Below, one piece after another: positions 1-5,702 of a DNA stretch of 5,935 nucleotides. The position numbers and the translations under genes were made by a program. The stretch covers positions 1-5,935 of the forward strand of contig JAKQYG010000265.1 in NCBI GenBank assembly GCA_023356515.1, given 5' to 3'. Within the stretch, counting starts at the first letter, position 1, and the number at the start of each line of letters is the position of its first letter. The notes beneath the pieces are model-generated. The model did no database searches. It had not been told where the DNA came from and worked only from the letters and a program-made list of their open reading frames with translations. The stretch comes from Trichodesmium sp. MAG_R04. Its GTDB lineage: Bacteria; Cyanobacteriota; Cyanobacteriia; Cyanobacteriales; Microcoleaceae.

Positions 1-472
1 GCGTTGTTATTGCCACAGTAAAGCTATCCGCCATTGAGTGAGTATTACGAATATATTCTATACTGAAATATTTACCCAATCTAACAACATCACGGGGGCG
101 AACAGTTTTCAATTCTGTACAATTTTGAACTCCTGCTTCCTCTAATTTATTGTAGAGCAGAGCCATCGCTAGCCTAGGTCCATAGATGACTGGAATTTCT
201 ATATTTTTTAAATGAAAAGGTATGCCACCAATATGATCTTCGTGACCGTGGGTGACAATCATACCTTTGATTTTATGACGATTTTCACACAGATAGGTTA
301 CATCTGGTAAGACTATATTTACACCGTGCATTCCATCTGTAGGAAAGGCTAATCCGGCATCAAGTATAATGATTTCGTCATCGTACTCGAATATACAAGT
401 ATTTTTCCCTATTTCATGAAGTCCACCAAGAGGAATAATTTTTAAAGTGGAGGGTGATTTTTTTCTAATCAT
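1..472 (-). CDS. rnj: Ribonuclease J, N-terminal part (cut by window edge)
   Basis: RNase J is a metallo-beta-lactamase/beta-CASP nuclease that combines endonuclease and 5'-3' exonuclease activity and works on mRNA and rRNA in the cytoplasm. My translation from the ATG at 470-472 gives 157 codons before the window ends, so most of the protein is missing (family members are about 550-650 residues). Visible landmarks are the opening IIPLGGLHEIGKN (12-24), LDAGLAFP (37-44), the metal-binding HGHEDH motif (75-80) followed by IGG, and a further metal-ligand histidine in NTHSMADS (His145). No stop interrupts the frame. The start is supported by AGGA (478-481), 5 nt upstream, and by agreement with the usual cyanobacterial N-terminus. 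It lies downstream of dapA in the same orientation after a 211-nt gap, so co-transcription is possible but not shown. Identity is very secure. Confidence 0.95.
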   Translation of the reverse strand, partial: MIRKKSPSTLKIIPLGGLHEIGKNTCIFEYDDEIIILDAGLAFPTDGMHGVNIVLPDVTYLCENRHKIKGMIVTHGHEDHIGGIPFHLKNIEIPVIYGPRLAMALLYNKLEEAGVQNCTELKTVRPRDVVRLGKYFSIEYIRNTHSMADSFTVAITT

Positions 473-564
473 AATTGTCCTATTTTTACTGTTATTTACT
501 TTGTATAACTTTGAGTGATTGTCAATGATATTTTATATCTCTTAAAATTTAGAAAAACTAACAC

Positions 565-576
565 CTTGTATACAAG
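565..576. promoter_or_regulatory. 12-bp perfect palindrome upstream of rnj
   Basis: CTTGTATACAAG is a perfect 12-bp palindrome, centred about 98 nt upstream of the rnj start. On the minus strand it is followed at some distance by a short T-run (GTTTTTC), so it could be a weak end-of-dapA hairpin. Equally it could be a dimeric-repressor operator for rnj. With a 4-nt loop the stem is only 4 bp, which makes a terminator unlikely. Function unknown. Confidence 0.3.
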
Positions 577-683
577 ACTTTAGTAAAATTAATAAGGATT
601 AAGGAATCATTGCTCAGCTTGCTAATAAATTCATAATTTGAGAATATTTAGTTGTGGGAAAAATTTTTATCTATGAAGCTAGC

Positions 684-1568
684 TCATAATAAACCTAATT
701 TACCCATTTCTGCTGATAATTTTTCAGTAACTTCTATTGATGAATCGCATAATGGAGGGCGAGTAGTACCTACTTTCCATCCTAACAGATTTAGAGCTAC
801 CTTTATAGGAATGGGATTAGTTGTAGCAAATAGAGCTCTAAATAAGTTGAATAATTGTAGATGGATTTTTGTTGCACGCTGTACTTTACCTGCTTCAAAT
901 GCATCTATCATCTCCTGTAGTTGCTTTCCTACGAGGTGACTAGCTACACTGACAACCCCACTGCCACCAATAGCCATTAATGGTAGAGTTAGGGAGTCAT
1001 CTCCAGAATAAATCTTAAACTCTGGTGCAGTCAACTGTCTAATCCGACTTGCTTGGTCTAAGTTGCCACTTGCTTCTTTAATAGCAACAATATTTGGAAT
1101 TTCCGCCAGTCTTGCGACAGTTTCTGGTTCCATATTTTTACCTGTACGCCCTGGTATATTATATATCATAATTGGTAATTCTGGGGTAGCTTCAGCGATC
1201 GCTTTAAAATGCTGATAAAGTCCCGACTGTGGTGGTTTATTATAATATGGCACCACCTGTAAAGAACCGTCTAAGCCCAATAGAGCTGCTTTTTGGGTAG
1301 CTGTGATCGCTTCACTTGTTGAGTTTGACCCAGTACCTGCTAAGACTTGAGCTTTTCCTGCTACTGCTTTTTGAACCACCTGAAATAGCTGATATTCTTC
1401 TTCCCATGTCAAACTAGGAGATTCACCTGTTGTTCCACATATTACTAATGAGTCTGTTCCGTTTTTTATCAACCATATTGACAACTTTTCTACTTCTTCA
1501 TAGTTAACACTACCATCTTGGTTAAATGGTGTAACCATTGCAGTTATAACACTACCAAAGTTTACCAC
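684..1568 (-). CDS. dapA: 4-hydroxy-tetrahydrodipicolinate synthase (DapA)
   Basis: DapA condenses pyruvate with aspartate-4-semialdehyde, the product of the neighbouring Asd, in the first committed step of diaminopimelate/lysine synthesis. It acts in the cytoplasm, usually as a tetramer. The frame opens at an ATG at 1590-1592 (302 aa), but I choose the GTG at 1566-1568 (294 aa). A strong Shine-Dalgarno AGAAGGAG (1579-1586) sits inside the longer version, and the shorter protein begins (M)VNFGSVITAM like other cyanobacterial DapA. Numbering from the GTG, the family residues are present: CGTTGES (44-50, Thr46/Thr47), Tyr109 in PYYNKPP, Tyr136 and Arg141 in YNIPGRTG, the Schiff-base Lys164 in IKEASG, and GDD (189-191). 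Length matches the E. coli enzyme (292 aa). All catalytic positions are intact. A separate promoter candidate lies upstream at 1836-1864. Confidence 0.97.
   Translation of the reverse strand: MVNFGSVITAMVTPFNQDGSVNYEEVEKLSIWLIKNGTDSLVICGTTGESPSLTWEEEYQLFQVVQKAVAGKAQVLAGTGSNSTSEAITATQKAALLGLDGSLQVVPYYNKPPQSGLYQHFKAIAEATPELPIMIYNIPGRTGKNMEPETVARLAEIPNIVAIKEASGNLDQASRIRQLTAPEFKIYSGDDSLTLPLMAIGGSGVVSVASHLVGKQLQEMIDAFEAGKVQRATKIHLQLFNLFRALFATTNPIPIKVALNLLGWKVGTTRPPLCDSSIEVTEKLSAEMGKLGLL
1195..1202. repeat. HIP1 octamer
   Basis: GCGATCGC, the highly iterated palindrome of many cyanobacterial genomes, lies inside dapA. It supports the cyanobacterial assignment. Confidence 0.85.
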
Positions 1569-1578
1569 ACTTTCTCCA

Positions 1579-1586
1579 CTCCTTCT
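1579..1586 (-). promoter_or_regulatory. Shine-Dalgarno that decides the dapA start
   Basis: AGAAGGAG on the minus strand lies 10 nt before the GTG at 1566-1568, and a second GGAG is 5 nt before it. The site would lie inside the coding region if the ATG at 1590-1592 were the start, and no comparable site precedes that ATG. It therefore argues for the GTG start. Confidence 0.7.
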
Positions 1587-1613
1587 AGACATTATTTTAA
1601 TTTATTTGCTTTG

Positions 1614-1627
1614 CTAGGTTTTCCTAG
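1614..1627. other. Small hairpin in the dapA leader
   Basis: CTAGG-TTTT-CCTAG forms a 5-bp stem with a 4-nt loop. On the plus strand it is followed by TTTTT, terminator-like, but no plus-strand gene ends here. On the minus strand it lies in the dapA leader about 45 nt before the start codon. Its role is unclear. Confidence 0.3.
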
Positions 1628-1835
1628 TTTTTGGAGTCATCTATAAAAAAATACAGTTTAGACTAAGACCAAAACTATTATGATACAAAACCATGAAATG
1701 AGTTTTTCAGTTTACATAAACGCAAAAAAATCACTCACTAAACTGTATTGATTTATAAACTTTTTTTTTTAGATTCATATCACCTTACAGTATATACAGC
1801 CAAAAATTTTTCTTTTTGTATAACTGTACTTTTAA

Positions 1836-1864
1836 ATTATAGTTATTAAAAGTTGGGCATTCAA
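1836..1864 (-). promoter_or_regulatory. Candidate sigma-70-type promoter for dapA
   Basis: On the minus strand, TTGAAT (1859-1864) and a consensus TATAAT (1836-1841) are separated by 17 nt. Predicted transcription begins near 1829, leaving a leader of about 260 nt before dapA. It sits about 40 nt beyond the asd stop, so dapA (and perhaps rnj) could be transcribed independently of asd. Found by motif inspection only. Confidence 0.55.
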
Positions 1865-1903
1865 TTACAAACTCCTTTTTTCTTGTTTTTTTGCCACACT
1901 CAA

Positions 1904-2941
1904 TTAAAATGCTCCTACTGGCCTCCTCAACCATTTTTTTGCTACTAATAATTCAGCAATTTGTACTGCATTCAAGGCAGCTCCTTTTCTTATCTGGTCT
2001 CCACTCAACCATAATTCTAATCCGCAAGGATGAGAAATATCTTGCCGAATTCTCCCGACCAAGACATCATCTTTACCACTTGCTTCCATTGGCATGGGAA
2101 AATAATTTTCTTGCCAATTTTCTACCAGTGTCACTCCTGGTGCTTGACTTAATATTTCTCGTGCTTTAACTACACTAAATGGTTGAGCAAATTCTAAATT
2201 AATTGCTTCTGAATGCGCCCTTAAGACCGGTACTCGGATACAAGTTGCTGTAATTCTGAGTTCGTTATAGCTAAAGATTTTTCTTGTTTCATTGAGCATT
2301 TTCATTTCTTCTTGACAATATCCCTGCTCATTGAGTTGGGAATTATGTGGGAATAAATTAAATGCTAATGGGTAGGGAAAAATATCTGTTGTTGGAGTTT
2401 TTCCGTCTAATATTTCTTTGGCCTGGATTTTCATTTCTGCCATTGCTCTTGACCCTGCCCCACTCGCTGATTGATAAGTAGCTACTACTAATCTTTGTAC
2501 CGGCTGGATTTTGTTTAATGGCCATACTGCTAAGCTCATTAAGATTGTTGTGCAGTTAGGGTTAGCAATTATACCTTTATGTAGAGCTGCTGCTTCTGGG
2601 TTAACCTCTGGGACTACAAGAGGCACTTGTGGGTCCATGCGAAAAGCACTAGAATTGTCAATAACTACAGCTCCAGCCTCTACTGCTTTCTTTGCCCATA
2701 CTTTTGATGTAGATGCACCTGCTGATGCTAACACTAAATCTACTTTTTGAAATGAATCATCTCTTACAGATTCTACTTGTAAGTTTTCTTCCTTAAATTT
2801 TAAGGTCTTACCTGCTGAACTGGGTGATGCTAGTAGTTTTAATTCTGCTACTGGAAAGTTCCTTCTTTCCAGTAATTCTAGCAATTCTGTACCTACTGCA
2901 CCAGTTGCTCCTAATATTGCTACTCTACATGAATCTGACAA
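1904..2941 (-). CDS. asd: Aspartate-semialdehyde dehydrogenase
   Basis: Asd reduces L-aspartyl-4-phosphate with NADPH to aspartate-4-semialdehyde, the branch point for lysine/diaminopimelate and for threonine, methionine and isoleucine. DapA next door uses this product. I choose the TTG at 2939-2941 (345 aa) over the TTG at 2963-2965 (353 aa). AAGGAGG (2950-2956) lies 8 nt before it, and the resulting start (M)SDSCRVAILGATGAVG agrees with cyanobacterial homologues; no in-frame ATG is available. Numbering from that TTG, visible features are the nucleotide-binding GATGAVG (11-17), NSSAFRMD (96-103), the catalytic Cys130 in NPNCTT, YQSASGAG (156-163), and RVPVLRAHSE with the catalytic His243. 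The frame is intact and the length is normal for the family. Upstream lies a 935-nt gap to the divergent tig. Identity is very secure, the exact start fairly so. Confidence 0.97.
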   Translation of the reverse strand: MSDSCRVAILGATGAVGTELLELLERRNFPVAELKLLASPSSAGKTLKFKEENLQVESVRDDSFQKVDLVLASAGASTSKVWAKKAVEAGAVVIDNSSAFRMDPQVPLVVPEVNPEAAALHKGIIANPNCTTILMSLAVWPLNKIQPVQRLVVATYQSASGAGSRAMAEMKIQAKEILDGKTPTTDIFPYPLAFNLFPHNSQLNEQGYCQEEMKMLNETRKIFSYNELRITATCIRVPVLRAHSEAINLEFAQPFSVVKAREILSQAPGVTLVENWQENYFPMPMEASGKDDVLVGRIRQDISHPCGLELWLSGDQIRKGAALNAVQIAELLVAKKWLRRPVGAF

Positions 2942-2949
2942 ATTATCTG

Positions 2950-2956
2950 CCTCCTT
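2950..2956 (-). promoter_or_regulatory. Shine-Dalgarno that decides the asd start
   Basis: AAGGAGG on the minus strand is a near-perfect anti-16S match, 8 nt before the TTG at 2939-2941. It falls within the longer open frame, so it marks the shorter TTG start as the real one. Confidence 0.75.
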
Positions 2957-3165
2957 GGGTGTCAATTTTGAACAATTTTTTTTTTATCTAGGGGTTAAAT
3001 TAAATCTAATCTAATAATTTGTTATATTGGGTTTTAAAACTGAGATTTGAAACAAAAGTTGTTTGTTTGCTAATAGTAAAATAGTAAAAATTCCTGCAAA
3101 CCTCAGTAGCTTTTCTCTTTTGCTTAAAAGCAGTAAGGTTTTTACGTAACTTAAATTCAATTAAA

Positions 3166-3399
3166 TTAAATTACTATATTTTTACCATTTACCCTGCAAA
3201 TTATTTGCCCAAAATCCGCCGTATTTTTTACATTTATTGCCGCATTTAAGTCCAGGTCTATCACTATGCTACAATCTGTGTAAGAATGAGTTATTTGATG
3301 ATAATTACTGAGTTTTTTTTACTACAACTTGAACAACTTTGAGTCTTTTTTGTGAGGGTTTACTAATATTGTTGATTCAAAATTTAAGTGGGTATCAAA
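3166..3399 (-). pseudogene. tnpB: Decayed tnpB 3' end (IS200/IS605 family)
   Basis: TnpB is the RNA-guided RuvC nuclease of IS200/IS605 transposons. Read on the minus strand, three blocks appear in the correct TnpB order. ILVNPHKK (about 3346-3369) resembles the VNP segment before the zinc finger. TQSCSSCS (3321-3344) is the first CxxC. THSYTDCSIVID followed by DLDLNAAINVKN (3223-3291) corresponds to the usual THSCPDCGIVID-RDLNAAIN block with RuvC-III. The frame then runs to a TAA at 3166-3168. The middle block is in a different frame from the other two, so at least two frameshifts have occurred. In the second zinc-finger pair one Cys has become Tyr, DCG is DCS and DRD is DLD. Nothing recognisable remains upstream of about 3399. 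It is a nonfunctional relic. The family call rests on motif order seen by eye and is fairly firm. Confidence 0.8.
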
Positions 3400-3514
3400 C
3401 CGAATTAATCAATTGCTAACTCACAAAATCATAGATTATGCTTTGAGGCTCAAGAGCAACTTTAGCTAAAATCAATATTTTGAATAGTTATTCCAGAAAA
3501 TCATAAAAGCTCTA

Positions 3515-3537
3515 CTACCTTTCTGGCGTAAAGGTAG
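3515..3537. other. Perfect 8-bp hairpin
   Basis: CTACCTTT (3515-3522) and AAAGGTAG (3530-3537) pair perfectly around a 7-nt loop. An outer CTCT (3510-3513)/AGAG (3542-3545) pair can extend it across a small internal loop. On the minus strand this structure would form the very 5' end of an RNA started from the promoter candidate at 3553-3580. On either strand it lacks a following T-run of terminator quality. Confidence 0.5.
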
Positions 3538-3552
3538 AAACAGAGTATCCAT

Positions 3553-3580
3553 TTTATATTTAACCACACTTAAATGTCAA
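3553..3580 (-). promoter_or_regulatory. Candidate minus-strand promoter (consensus -35)
   Basis: TTGACA (3575-3580) and TATAAA (3553-3558) are spaced 16 nt apart on the minus strand, with a predicted start near 3546. This is the best promoter-like match in the intergenic region. It could drive asd with a leader of about 600 nt running through the tnpB relic, or it could drive a separate small RNA. Motif inspection only. Confidence 0.45.
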
Positions 3581-3776
3581 ACAATTATCATTAAATAAGT
3601 TCAATATAATCTATGACTATGTCTTACAATGGTTTTTTGGGTATAATTGTCTACCATGACTAATCTCATAAGAAATATATCTTGATAAAAAATTAAAAAA
3701 CTCCTAGAGTTAATGTCTGAGTGATCAGCACAGGTTAGTAGTACAGTAATATGCAAAGATAAATTACTGGAAAGAA

Positions 3777-3794
3777 GGAAATAGTAAAATTTCC
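3777..3794. repeat. Short inverted repeat upstream of tig
   Basis: GGAAAT-AGTAAA-ATTTCC is a 6-bp perfect inverted repeat about 80 nt before the tig start. It is a possible regulator site or a weak leader hairpin. In DNA this AT-rich it could be chance. Confidence 0.25.
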
Positions 3795-3876
3795 CTAAAG
3801 CTACCCAAGCAAGAGATATTTGATTATAGCCTAAGAAAATCATAACCTAAATAATACTGACTAAATAAAAAAGCCG

Positions 3877-5349
3877 ATGAAAGTTACCCAGGAAAGACTA
3901 CCAGCTAGCCAAATAAGTCTAGAAATCGAGATTCCACCAGAAATGTCTAAGAATGCTTATGAACAGGTAATTCAGAAATATACCCGTTCTACCAATATTC
4001 CTGGGTTTAGAAAAGGTAAAGTACCTCGAAACATTTTGCTCCAAAGACTGGGGAAAAATCATATCAAGGCAATGGCCTTAGATGACTTAATTAATGATTG
4101 CTTAAAAAAAGCAAGAGAACAAGAGCAAATAAAAGCAATAGGCCAATTCGAACTTAAAATAGAGTTTGAAGAATTAGTAAAAACTTTTGAACCAGGAAAA
4201 GAAATGGTTTTTTCAGCCAAGGTAGATGTAGAGCCAGATGCCAAGGTTGATAATTATAAGGGATTAGTAGTTAAGGCAGAAGAAGCTAAGTATACCCCTG
4301 TCCAAGTGGATGAGTTTCTTGAAAAACGTCGCTCTTTAATGGGGACATTAATTCCTGTGGAAGGAAGAGCTGCTGAGTCAGGAGATGTGGCCATAGTGGA
4401 TTTTGTAGGTGTAATTCCACCAGAGACGGAAGGAGAAGAAGCAAAAGAAGTACCAGGGGGTAATGCTCAAGATTTCCAAATAGATTTAAAAGAAGGAGAA
4501 TTTATTCCTGGCTTTATTGAGGGAATAGTGGGAATGAAGGTAGAGGAAACAAAGGAAATTTCGGCACAGTTTCCTTCAGAGTATAGTGAGGCAAATTTAG
4601 CTGGTAAGTCAGCGATATTTACTGTAACTCTCAAAGAACTTAAAAAAAAGGAATTGCCAGAATTAGATGATGATTTAGCTCAAGAGATTAGTGAGTTTCA
4701 AACAATAGCTGAATTACGGGAGTTTTTGGAGAAAAAATTTACTAAAGAAAAAGAAGAAGAAACAAAACAAAACAAGGAAAAAGCTATTGTGGATGAGCTG
4801 GTGACTAATCTAGAAGTAGAAATTCCAGAATCTTTAATTAAAAATGAAGTTAAACAAATATTGGCCCAAAGTGCCATGGAGTTGAAGCAGTATGGAATAG
4901 ATGTCAAAGATGTTAAAGAATTATTCAGCGGTGATGGATTGACGAAAATGCAAGAGCGATCGCGGCCTGAAGCAATTGAGCGCTTGAAAAGAGATTTGGC
5001 TATAGCCACAGTAGCAAAAAAAGAGTCCATTATCGTAGACCAAGAAGAAATAGTATCAGAGTCAGCAAAGTTAATGAAGCAACTTAAAGGAAAGGATTTT
5101 GATCCAGATAGAGTAATGGAAGTAGTTACTGAAAGGTTATTGAAAGAAAAAACTATCAAATGGTTAGAAGAAAATAGTACTGTGGAATTAGTTCCTGAAG
5201 GAACTTTAAACATAGACTCAGAAACACCTAAAACTAAAGAAAATTTAGAAACTGAGGTAGAGGCAGCAATACCTCAAGCTAGTGAAACTATTCTAGAAGT
5301 AGAGGCAGAGCAAATAACCACTGCAGAAAATTCTCAGGAGCAAGAATAA
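3877..5349 (+). CDS. tig: Trigger factor (ribosome-associated chaperone)
   Basis: Trigger factor binds ribosomal protein L23 near the exit tunnel and shelters nascent chains; it also has peptidyl-prolyl isomerase activity. The 490-residue product has all three parts. The N-terminal ribosome-binding domain (about 1-115) carries the signature GFRKGKVP at 43-50. The FKBP-like PPIase domain (about 165-255) includes GDVAIVDFVG, FIPGFIEGIVGM and the ATFTVTLKEL-type end SAIFTVTLKELK. The helical substrate-binding region runs from about 258 to 432 and includes SRPEAIERLKR. Residues after about 440 form an acidic, low-complexity tail with no domain resemblance, ending QEQE. The ATG is chosen because MKVTQERLPASQ matches the family start; the preceding AAAAAAGCCG has no real Shine-Dalgarno, so initiation may be weak or SD-independent. 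It is divergent from asd. The usual partner clpP is not seen downstream. Confidence 0.97.
   Translation: MKVTQERLPASQISLEIEIPPEMSKNAYEQVIQKYTRSTNIPGFRKGKVPRNILLQRLGKNHIKAMALDDLINDCLKKAREQEQIKAIGQFELKIEFEELVKTFEPGKEMVFSAKVDVEPDAKVDNYKGLVVKAEEAKYTPVQVDEFLEKRRSLMGTLIPVEGRAAESGDVAIVDFVGVIPPETEGEEAKEVPGGNAQDFQIDLKEGEFIPGFIEGIVGMKVEETKEISAQFPSEYSEANLAGKSAIFTVTLKELKKKELPELDDDLAQEISEFQTIAELREFLEKKFTKEKEEETKQNKEKAIVDELVTNLEVEIPESLIKNEVKQILAQSAMELKQYGIDVKDVKELFSGDGLTKMQERSRPEAIERLKRDLAIATVAKKESIIVDQEEIVSESAKLMKQLKGKDFDPDRVMEVVTERLLKEKTIKWLEENSTVELVPEGTLNIDSETPKTKENLETEVEAAIPQASETILEVEAEQITTAENSQEQE
4956..4963. repeat. HIP1 octamer
   Basis: A second GCGATCGC, inside tig at the codons for the SRPEAIERL segment. 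It again fits a cyanobacterial genome. Confidence 0.85.
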
Positions 5350-5374
5350 TAGATAGGAAATAGCCCAGATAATT

Positions 5375-5417
5375 GGAGGAGTAATAGTTGATGAAAACCC
5401 CTGATAAATACTGTTAA
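5375..5417 (+). other. Strong ribosome site with an 8-codon ORF after tig
   Basis: GGAGGAG (5375-5381) is followed after 9 nt by an ATG (5391) that opens an 8-codon frame, MKTPDKYC, ending in TAA (5415-5417). This is a better ribosome-binding site than that of tig. It could be an upstream ORF, the surviving start of a gene destroyed by the adjacent repeat element, or chance. The peptide does not look like the start of ClpP. No function is claimed. Confidence 0.3.
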
Positions 5418-5580
5418 ACTTCCTAAGTAGGGCTTGCTGATTAATAATAAAAGCATTGACATATAAAGGCAATATGTTTTTTTTGGTGGCAAAAAGTACC
5501 AGCTTTTTACTGGTTTGAGTTGGAACAGTTAGGATTTCGGGCTGACCATGGTAGAAAAATGAAGGGACAAATATATCCAA

Positions 5581-5619
5581 CTACCTCCTCTACAAATTTC
5601 CCCCTTCCTTTGTAGGTAG
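5581..5619. repeat. Long bulged stem-loop
   Basis: CTACC (5581-5585) plus TACAAA (5591-5596) pair with TTTGTA (5609-5614) plus GGTAG (5615-5619). This gives an 11-bp stem interrupted by a 5-nt bulge, with a 12-nt C-rich loop. It is the first of three successive structures inside the putative mobile element. Confidence 0.5.
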
Positions 5620-5643
5620 GGATGTTCCATGGAAATTCCCTAC
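5616..5643. repeat. Nested palindromic hairpin
   Basis: GTAGGGA (5616-5622) pairs with TCCCTAC (5637-5643), and inside it TTCC (5625-5628) faces GGAA (5631-5634) across two mismatches. It overlaps the stem at 5581-5619 by four bases, so the two structures compete at that edge. Confidence 0.5.
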
Positions 5644-5681
5644 TTTTCCGCCCTGGAGATGTTAGGGATGGGTCCCCTACC

Positions 5682-5702
5682 GCTGAAAAAGAATTTTTCA
5701 GC
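5682..5702. repeat. Perfect 9-bp hairpin at the element end
   Basis: GCTGAAAAA (5682-5690), loop GAA, then TTTTTCAGC (5694-5702) form a perfect 9-bp stem. The right arm overlaps the right terminal inverted repeat of the putative mobile element. It could serve as a weak terminator for transcripts from tig, but no T-run follows the stem. Confidence 0.5.

Larger units (their letters stand above)
1569..1903 (-). other. asd-dapA intergenic region / dapA leader
   Basis: This 335-nt gap between the asd stop and the dapA GTG start holds no convincing gene. It contains a promoter candidate next to the asd stop (1836-1864). It also has a 12-bp perfect inverted repeat, AATACAGTTTAG at 1650-1661 and CTAAACTGTATT at 1738-1749, and a partial direct copy CAGTTTA at 1708-1714. 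A small hairpin CTAGG-TTTT-CCTAG lies at 1614-1627, and a run of ten T at 1761-1770. If the promoter is used, dapA has a leader of about 260 nt in which the two repeat arms can pair. I recognise no known riboswitch; the lysine riboswitch is not known from cyanobacteria. Confidence 0.55.
2942..3876. other. Long divergent asd-tig intergenic region
   Basis: This stretch of about 935 nt between the divergent asd and tig starts has no intact gene. The asd-proximal half contains a decayed tnpB 3' end on the minus strand (about 3166-3399). The middle contains a perfect 8-bp hairpin (3515-3537) just downstream of a minus-strand promoter candidate (3553-3580). The tig-proximal 300 nt hold a 6-bp inverted repeat (GGAAAT at 3777-3782, ATTTCC at 3789-3794) and isolated TATAAT boxes at 3605-3610 and 3642-3647 without good -35 partners. 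An 80-codon open frame on the minus strand here (3601-3843) has no family resemblance and no clear ribosome site, so I do not call it. Promoters for asd and tig must lie here, but only the 3553-3580 candidate is convincing by eye. Confidence 0.6.

Noticed and set aside
497..525. TTGACA on the minus strand (520-525) as an rnj promoter
   Set aside because: The -35 is perfect, but the only -10-like box (TATACA at 502-507) is 12 nt away, too close. At 17-18 nt there is no acceptable -10.
1891..2169. 92-codon plus-strand frame over the end of asd
   Set aside because: Antisense shadow of asd, with no ribosome site or family resemblance.
3118..3134. TGCTT-AA-AAGCA hairpin as a transposon right end after the tnpB relic
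   Set aside because: The position would fit an IS200/IS605 right-end hairpin, but the 5-bp stem with a 2-nt loop is too weak to claim.
3605..3647. Two plus-strand TATAAT boxes (3605-3610, 3642-3647) as tig promoters
   Set aside because: Neither has a recognisable -35 at normal spacing, and consensus -10 boxes arise often by chance in such AT-rich DNA. They remain weak candidates only.
3693..3715. AACTC-TAG-GAGTT with following T-run on the minus strand as a terminator
   Set aside because: The stem is only 5 bp and no gene ends just before it on that strand.
3601..3843. 80-codon minus-strand open frame between asd and tig
   Set aside because: No recognisable domain, no clear ribosome site, composition typical of chance frames in AT-rich spacer; its hydrophobic look follows from T-rich codons.
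4698..5213. 171-codon minus-strand frame inside tig
   Set aside because: Serine- and phenylalanine-rich antisense shadow of a well-supported trigger factor; no motif.
5293..5580. 95-codon minus-strand open frame overlapping the tig 3' end
   Set aside because: It crosses from the proposed mobile element into the antisense of tig. The peptide looks like translated repeat DNA rather than a protein family.
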